Shown here one piece after another: positions 58,878 through 64,000 of a stretch of 64,000 nucleotides of DNA; within the stretch, counting starts at the first letter, position 1, and every line of letters begins with the position of its first letter. The stretch lies in the NCBI RefSeq assembly GCF_025947065.1, contig NZ_CP109994.1, positions 1,426,001 through 1,490,000 of the forward strand, given 5' to 3'. Both the position numbers and the translations under genes were made by a program. The stretch is from Flavobacterium sp. N1736 (GTDB lineage: Bacteria; Bacteroidota; Bacteroidia; Flavobacteriales; Flavobacteriaceae). The notes below the pieces were generated by a model. It searched no databases and was not told where the DNA came from. It saw only the letters and a program-made list of their open reading frames with translations.

Positions 58878-60183
58878 TTGGCACTCTGCGTAACAATAAT
58901 ACTCCAATAGCAAAGAATAAAGCCAAAATTACAATCGAAAATCTCGGACTTCCTGTAATTTGATCGATAATTCCATAAACACACATTCCGATAACGATTC
59001 CTATTTTTTCTGAAACATCATAAAAACTGAAAAAAGATGCAGTATCTTCTGTTTCAGGTAATAATTTCGAATATGTTGAACGGGATAATGCCTGAATTCC
59101 TCCCATTACAAAACCAATTAAAGTCGCCATAATATAAAAGTGAATTGGCAGTGTGATAAAATAAGCCAAAATACAAAGTACAACCCAAACGCAATTGATA
59201 ACAATTAGCGTAGGTATGTTTCCAAATTTTGCTGATGCTCTTGATGTTAAAACTGCCCCAACAATGGCTACTAATTGTATTACTAATATACAGATAATTA
59301 AACCTGTTGTACTTTCACTTTTCGAACTCCATTGAATTTCCTGAGCTCCAAAATAGGTTGCTACAATCATAACGGTTTGAACTGCCATGCTATAAACAAA
59401 GAAACTGCCCAAATATCGTTTTAGAGAAATATTTTCTTCCAGTAATTTCCAAACTTTTTTCAACTCTTTAAAACCATTAAAAACGACATCTTTGGTTACT
59501 TTTTGATCTGAATTTTTATTTCCTTTTGGCAGATAAAAATAAGTATACTGACTAAAAAGTATCCACCAAAAACCTACCATTAAAAAAGAATAACGCATAG
59601 CTTTCATTGCAGCCTCACCTTCAGTTCCTGTTATTCCAAAAATTTTAGGCTTCATGATCATCGCAAGGTTGATAATCAATAAAACAACACTTCCAACATA
59701 TCCTAAAGAATATCCTTTGGCACTTAATTTATCCTGCTGTTCAGGAAAAGCAATATCCGGTAAATAAGAATTGTAAAAAACCAAACTTCCCCAAAAACCA
59801 ATTAATCCTAAAAAATAGAAAAGTAATCCTATGTATATATTTTCGAGGTTAAACCAATATAAACCCATACAGGATATAGCTCCCATATAGCAAAAGAATT
59901 TCATAAACGTCTTTTTATTCCCTACATAATCAGCAATACCAGATAATAAAGGCGAAATAAAAGCTACAACCAAAAATGCGGCGGCGGTGATAAAACTAAT
60001 TAAGGCAGAATTTTTTAAGTTCATTCCGAAAACATCAATATAATGATCTCTGTCTGAAAATAATGCTTCATAAAAAATTGGAAATACTGCTGATGATATA
60101 ACAAGTGGATAAACTGAATTCGCCCAATCGTAAAAAGCCCATGCATTTAATAATTTTTTGTCTCCTTTAGGTAAATCTGCCAT
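58858..60183 (-). CDS. UMF1-family MFS transporter
   Basis: The 441-residue protein has about 12 hydrophobic helices and begins KGDKKLLNAWAFYDWANSVYPLVISSAVFPIFYEALF, the signature start of the UMF1 family (Unknown Major Facilitator). It also has FVMGGIQALSRSTYSKLLPETEDTASFFSFYDVSEKIGIVIG. The transported substrate is not known. Inner membrane. It converges with the ECF operon; the last bases share the terminator. Confidence 0.9.
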   Translation of the reverse strand: MADLPKGDKKLLNAWAFYDWANSVYPLVISSAVFPIFYEALFSDRDHYIDVFGMNLKNSALISFITAAAFLVVAFISPLLSGIADYVGNKKTFMKFFCYMGAISCMGLYWFNLENIYIGLLFYFLGLIGFWGSLVFYNSYLPDIAFPEQQDKLSAKGYSLGYVGSVVLLIINLAMIMKPKIFGITGTEGEAAMKAMRYSFLMVGFWWILFSQYTYFYLPKGNKNSDQKVTKDVVFNGFKELKKVWKLLEENISLKRYLGSFFVYSMAVQTVMIVATYFGAQEIQWSSKSESTTGLIICILVIQLVAIVGAVLTSRASAKFGNIPTLIVINCVWVVLCILAYFITLPIHFYIMATLIGFVMGGIQALSRSTYSKLLPETEDTASFFSFYDVSEKIGIVIGMCVYGIIDQITGSPRFSIVILALFFAIGVLLLRRVPKKGVLN

Positions 60184-60304
60184 ATTTATGATTTTGATTG
60201 CTAAATTATTTCTTTTTTTTGAAAGTTATGCAGAATCTATTGAAATCGTGTATTAATAAATCATTACTTAAATTAACTAATTGATACATTGCATACTACA
60301 AATA

Positions 60305-60334
60305 AAAAAGCCATTCCAAAAAGGAATAGCTTTA
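60305..60334 (-). terminator. Terminator of the M48 protease gene
   Basis: The stem AAAAGCCATTCC / GGAATAGCTTT with a 5-base loop is followed on the minus strand by a T-rich stretch. It lies 24 bases after the stop. Confidence 0.75.
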
Positions 60335-60357
60335 TAAATAAAAGACATATTTTTTTA

Positions 60358-61170
60358 TTATCTGATAACACCAACTTTTGCTGCTGTAGCTCTTGCATCA
60401 GGGATTAATGCTTTAAGATTTGCAATTCTGGTTGCATCAGACGGGTGTGTGCTCATAAATTCCGGAGTTCCTGATCCGCCTGATTTAGCCGACATTCTGC
60501 TCCAAAAAGCAATGGAATCATCTGGATTATATCCTGCAATTGCCATAAGTGTTAAACCTATTTTATCGGCTTCACTTTCATTGCTTCTGCTAAATGGCAG
60601 CATCACTCCTACTTCACTTCCAACTCCATAAGCCTGAGAGAAAATTGCTCTTGTAGACTCCGATTTTCCGCTTGTTGCAGCGTCTAAAGCTACTCCGCCA
60701 ATTTGTTGTAATTGAGCGGCACTCATTCTTTGTGCTCCGTGATTTGCTAATGCGTGCGAAACTTCATGTCCTAAAACAGTTGCTAAACCGGCTTCATCCT
60801 GAGTAATTGGCAAAATTCCTGAATAAACTACGATTTTACCTCCCGGTAAACACCACGCATTTACTTCTTTATTTTCTACCAGTTTATATTCCCAGCGATA
60901 ATCTTTTAGATATTGGGTTTGCCCTAAATAAGTTAGGTATCTTTCTGCCGCAGCTTTAATTTTACTACCTACCAGATCAACTCTTTTAGCATCTGCAGTT
61001 CCTGTGATTACTTTATTTTCTGCAATGAATGCATTATATTGTTGAAATGAAGTTGGAAATAATTCACTGTTTGAAACAAAATTTAAAGTTGATTTTCCTG
61101 TTACAGGATTTGTTGCACATGCAGCCAGTAAAAAAGCCGCAAAAGCAGTTAAGAAAAAGTAATTTTTCAT
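60358..61170 (-). CDS. M48 family metalloprotease lipoprotein
   Basis: The protein of about 270 residues has a lipobox (FAAFLLAAC, Cys18 from the 61170 start), so it is a lipoprotein, and an M48 zinc-protease domain with the HExxH motif in GHEVSHALANHG (about 134-139 numbering from that start) and the downstream ligand in NESEADKIGLTLMAIAGY. It resembles BepA/LoiP-type periplasmic proteases that maintain the outer membrane. The start is MKNYFF (61170) or MIM (61176); both give the same signal peptide. It is a stand-alone unit. Confidence 0.9.
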   Translation of the reverse strand: MKNYFFLTAFAAFLLAACATNPVTGKSTLNFVSNSELFPTSFQQYNAFIAENKVITGTADAKRVDLVGSKIKAAAERYLTYLGQTQYLKDYRWEYKLVENKEVNAWCLPGGKIVVYSGILPITQDEAGLATVLGHEVSHALANHGAQRMSAAQLQQIGGVALDAATSGKSESTRAIFSQAYGVGSEVGVMLPFSRSNESEADKIGLTLMAIAGYNPDDSIAFWSRMSAKSGGSGTPEFMSTHPSDATRIANLKALIPDARATAAKVGVIR

Positions 61171-61258
61171 GATCATAAGATTTTAATATTGAATAAAAAT
61201 ACAACTTATTTTAACAGGTATTTTTATATAATTAAATCGAAACGTATCATAATTAATA

Positions 61259-63658
61259 TTATTGTCCTATAATATGAAGTTCAGTAAATTCTTTATCAAC
61301 TATTAAAAAACCATTTAACTCAAAAGCGATCTGATCAAATTCAACTTTTTCGTTATCAATCTCAATTTCAGTTACTTTAAATGGTAAACCAATCAAGTTT
61401 ATTTTATACTTACTATAAGGTGTGTCGTATTTTCCTTCTTTATGCAATTGAACAATAAGTTCTTTTTCTTTTCCGATAGTTTTAAAAGATAAAAAACTAT
61501 AACGCCCTTTTTTATAATCATATCCATCCTGAGCATCTTCATAAACAACTGATTTTTCTTTACCATTTTTAAAATATAAATCCAACGTTAATTCATCGAA
61601 TTCAAGTTCGCCAACATATTGCTGAACCGGATATTTAGGAATTATTGCGCCTGCTTTTACAAAAACCGGAATTTCATCAAATTTGGTATCTATCCAAACT
61701 TCTCTTCCGCCAATTGCAAATTCATTGGTCCAATAGTTATACCATTCGCCTCTTGGTATATACATACGTCTGCCTAAAGCATTAGGTTCAAGTATTGGAC
61801 ATACTAAAATTTGATTTCCAAAGATAAATTCATCATTGCGATAATGCGTCTGCGTATCGTCCTGATCGTAATAAACCAGTGGTTTTAACATCGGAATACC
61901 TTCTTCTATATATTGCCAGAACATGGTATACAAATACGGCAATAACTGGTAGCGGAGACTCACAAATTTGCGGGTAATATTAATTACTTCTTCATCAAAA
62001 GCCCAAGGCTCCTGATTGCCGTGATCTCCGGAAGAATGTGTTCTGCAAAAAGGATGAAAAACACCTAACTGAATCCAACGCGCATATAATTCGCCTGTAG
62101 GCTGTTCTGCAAAACCACCAATATCAGAACCTGTAAAGCCCATTCCTGAAATAGACATTCGTTGAACCTGAATATTTGCAATCCATAAATGTTCCCAGGT
62201 TGCTACGTTATCGCCTGTCCATGAAGATGTATAACGCTGTGCACCGGAATAAGCCGATCTTGTAATGACAAATGGCCGCTTAGGATATGTAAAACGTTTT
62301 ACACCATGATAGGTTGCGCGCGCCATTTGTGTACCATAAATATTGTGTGCTTTTCTATGACTACAAGGATTTCCATCATAAGAATGACGAACATCCATAG
62401 GAAAGGTTTTATTTGGAACTTCCATTACAGCGGGTTCATTCATATCATTCCAAACACCTTTTACACCAATATCTGAAATTAATTCTTTAAATAAACCAGC
62501 CCACCATTCTCTAACTACGGGATTTGTATAATCCGGAAAATTACATTCTCCAGGCCATACTTTTCCTTTCATATACGGTCCGTCAGCTCTTTTACAGAAA
62601 TAATCTTTTTCCAGCGCTTCTTTATAAACCCAATAGTCTTTGTCTATTTTAATTCCCGGATCGATGATAACGATTGTTTTAAAACCATCTTCGGCAAGTT
62701 CTGCAACCATTCGCTTTGGATCAGGAAAATATTCGTTATTCCAGGTAAAACATCGAAAACCTTCCATATAATCGATATCAAGATAAATGGCATCACACGG
62801 AATTTTTAATTCTCTAAATTTTGAAGTGATTTCTTTTACTTTACTTTCCGGATAATAACTCCATTTGCATTGATGATAGCCAAGAACCCAAAGCGGCGGC
62901 AATTCTGGTTTACCCGTCAAATCAGTATAAGTGGTTACAACATCTTCCATTTGCGGACCATAAATGAAATAGTAATTCATTTCTCCGCCTTCTGCCCAAA
63001 AACTGGCAACGTTTCTTCTTTCCTGACAAAAGTCGAAAAAAGTCCTGAATGTATTATCAAAGAAAATTCCGTAGGATTGTTTGTTGTGCAAACCTATATA
63101 AAAAGGAACTACCTTATACAGCGGATCCTGTTCTTTTTGAAATGCATATTGGTCTGTAGCAAAATTTTCTAATCTTTTGCCTTTTAAATTCATTTGAGTG
63201 GCTTTATCGCCAAGACCGTAAAAACATTCGCCATCTTTTGAAGATTTACTCATTTTTACGATATTTCCGCCATATTCATAACTTTCTTCCCAATGAAAAC
63301 CAAGTTCATCTTCAAGAATTAAAAAGTCATTCAAGTCATAAATAGACAAACGGAGATCACGTTTTTGAATTTTACATTTTACTTTACTGGTTCTTATTTG
63401 AAAATAAGTTTCCTCTTCAGTCAGTTCCAGAAAATTATAACCATGTAATTGCGTTTTATCAATTGCATACGAAAAATCATTACTAAAATATCCTTTCGTT
63501 GTAAATCTAAATCGGATTAAACTGTCTCTAAGAATAGTGACTTTTAAGATTACTTTATTGTCTGTATTAAAAAAGATAGTATCTCCTTCATGTTCATACG
63601 AAACAATTTTTGATGGATATAAATCGCCTTTATATTCTAATGCCGTATTTGTAATCAT
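61259..63658 (-). CDS. Glycoside hydrolase family 31 (alpha-glucosidase-like)
   Basis: The 799-residue protein is a GH31 retaining hydrolase. It has the N-terminal beta domain, the catalytic (beta/alpha)8 barrel with the nucleophile in GVWNDMNEPAVME, the acid/base in SWTGDNVATW, GFTGSDIGGF, and HPFCRTHSSGDHGNQEP, and a C-terminal DUF5110-like part (ELTLDLYFKNGKEKSVVYEDAQDGYDYKKGRY). No signal peptide is seen, so it is cytoplasmic. It is next to glgB, suggesting breakdown of alpha-glucan or maltodextrin inside the cell. A palindrome AAAACGTTTT at 63750-63759 lies upstream as a possible operator. Confidence 0.92.
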   Translation of the reverse strand: MITNTALEYKGDLYPSKIVSYEHEGDTIFFNTDNKVILKVTILRDSLIRFRFTTKGYFSNDFSYAIDKTQLHGYNFLELTEEETYFQIRTSKVKCKIQKRDLRLSIYDLNDFLILEDELGFHWEESYEYGGNIVKMSKSSKDGECFYGLGDKATQMNLKGKRLENFATDQYAFQKEQDPLYKVVPFYIGLHNKQSYGIFFDNTFRTFFDFCQERRNVASFWAEGGEMNYYFIYGPQMEDVVTTYTDLTGKPELPPLWVLGYHQCKWSYYPESKVKEITSKFRELKIPCDAIYLDIDYMEGFRCFTWNNEYFPDPKRMVAELAEDGFKTIVIIDPGIKIDKDYWVYKEALEKDYFCKRADGPYMKGKVWPGECNFPDYTNPVVREWWAGLFKELISDIGVKGVWNDMNEPAVMEVPNKTFPMDVRHSYDGNPCSHRKAHNIYGTQMARATYHGVKRFTYPKRPFVITRSAYSGAQRYTSSWTGDNVATWEHLWIANIQVQRMSISGMGFTGSDIGGFAEQPTGELYARWIQLGVFHPFCRTHSSGDHGNQEPWAFDEEVINITRKFVSLRYQLLPYLYTMFWQYIEEGIPMLKPLVYYDQDDTQTHYRNDEFIFGNQILVCPILEPNALGRRMYIPRGEWYNYWTNEFAIGGREVWIDTKFDEIPVFVKAGAIIPKYPVQQYVGELEFDELTLDLYFKNGKEKSVVYEDAQDGYDYKKGRYSFLSFKTIGKEKELIVQLHKEGKYDTPYSKYKINLIGLPFKVTEIEIDNEKVEFDQIAFELNGFLIVDKEFTELHIIGQ

Positions 63659-63855
63659 ATCGCTAATGAATTAATTATAATAACGCTAATCTCTATTTCA
63701 AACATAAAAAAAACTTGGTAAGCCTCTATGAATAAACAGATTATTCACGAAAACGTTTTTTCTGAATGAGTATTAAATTACGGCTCAAAAAAACAGCAAA
63801 TTGATAATTTGAGAACGCTAAACTGATAAAATTGTAATACACAAATAATTTCTTT

Positions 63856-64000
63856 TTAAACAAAAGAATAAACGGTAACGCTTAAAGGAGGTAAAATTAA
63901 TTCGACGGAATAATCTCTGCCGTCATAAGGAACAGATTCAACTTTTAATGTGTTCGAATTCCCCACTCCGCTTCCTCCATAAATGGTTGCATCACTATTA
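63856..64000 (-). CDS. glgB: 1,4-alpha-glucan branching enzyme, C-terminal part only
   Basis: The last 47 codons of a minus-strand gene run in from the right edge: SDATIYGGSGVGNSNTLKVE, then SVPYDGRDYSVELILPPLSVTVYSFV. The pattern YGGS-GVGN followed by the GR-S-L-LPPLS end is the typical C-terminus of GlgB, which makes alpha-1,6 branches in glycogen. It lies just upstream of the GH31 gene on the same strand, with about 200 bases between them, so an alpha-glucan locus continues to the right. Confidence 0.8.
   Translation of the reverse strand, partial: NSDATIYGGSGVGNSNTLKVESVPYDGRDYSVELILPPLSVTVYSFV

Overview
The window looks like chromosome of a Flavobacterium-type bacterium (Bacteroidota, Flavobacteriaceae). 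The DNA is AT-rich and the intergenic spacers are very AT-rich. Start codons lack clear Shine-Dalgarno sequences, and several promoters match the Bacteroidota pattern TTTG/TTG - about 19-20 bp - TAnnTTTG. The genes include menaquinone synthesis (menD, menB, menA), a type IX secretion protein (porQ), a fused ResB/CcsA cytochrome c maturation protein, head-GIN/DUF4097 proteins and many exported proteins with typical Bacteroidota signal peptides. Species assignment is not possible from this window alone. No tRNA, rRNA, CRISPR array, prophage or insertion sequence was recognised.

Layout. 0-7 kb: a partial exported protein, then a minus-strand cluster of UPF0173 hydrolase, menA, menB, an S1/CvfB-like RNA-binding protein, DUF2853 and menD. 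7-12.4 kb: an exported thioredoxin-fold protein, a GNAT acetyltransferase, a glutathione peroxidase lipoprotein, an ECF sigma/RskA anti-sigma pair and a DoxX-like membrane protein. 12.4-21 kb: a very long ccsBA fusion, a GH28 pectin-type hydrolase with a LacI-like operator, and three tandem tail-fibre-like exported proteins, the last with a frameshift. 21-25.5 kb: a plus-strand housekeeping run (DUF2520, KdsC, UbiA-type prenyltransferase, Maf, small MscS, AI-2E permease with a frameshift). 25.6-33.5 kb: an outer-membrane barrel, a His-rich exported protein, a PIG-L deacetylase, a 35-residue membrane microprotein with a sodium/solute symporter, and an orphan four-helix-bundle sensor. 33.6-38.8 kb: DUF2911, HAD phosphatase, TcdA, TatD, DUF1684, MFS. 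39-44 kb: a BlaI/M56 signalling pair with two phased operators, a microprotein, a serine hydrolase-CBM48 fusion, another small protein, an EamA transporter. 44-47.6 kb: fasciclin, orphan ExbD and rpsA with a strong promoter and structured leader. 47.9-49.3 kb: a higBA toxin-antitoxin module framed by palindromic repeats. 49.4-55.3 kb: nucleoside permease, cmk, porQ, lon. 55.3-58.7 kb: a repeat-rich spacer and a four-gene ECF sigma/anti-sigma/DUF4097/head-GIN operon. 58.8-64 kb: UMF1 transporter, M48 protease lipoprotein, GH31 glycosidase and the 3' end of glgB.

How genes work together. MenD, MenB and MenA supply steps of menaquinone synthesis, and ccsBA matures c-type cytochromes for the same respiratory chain. 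GH28 takes part in polysaccharide use, while GH31 and GlgB suggest an alpha-glucan/glycogen locus continuing to the right. Two ECF sigma/anti-sigma pairs and one BlaI/M56 pair are envelope-linked signalling units. The points most worth following up are the BlaI/M56 locus (sensor without a penicillin-binding domain, phased operators, microprotein, CBM48 serine hydrolase), the higBA module with a 46-bp perfect palindrome over its promoter, the structured rpsA leader, the three tail-fibre-like genes sharing a C-terminal module, and the ECF/head-GIN operon. Two single-base frameshifts (about 19991 and 25098) next to homopolymers could be real mutations or sequencing errors.
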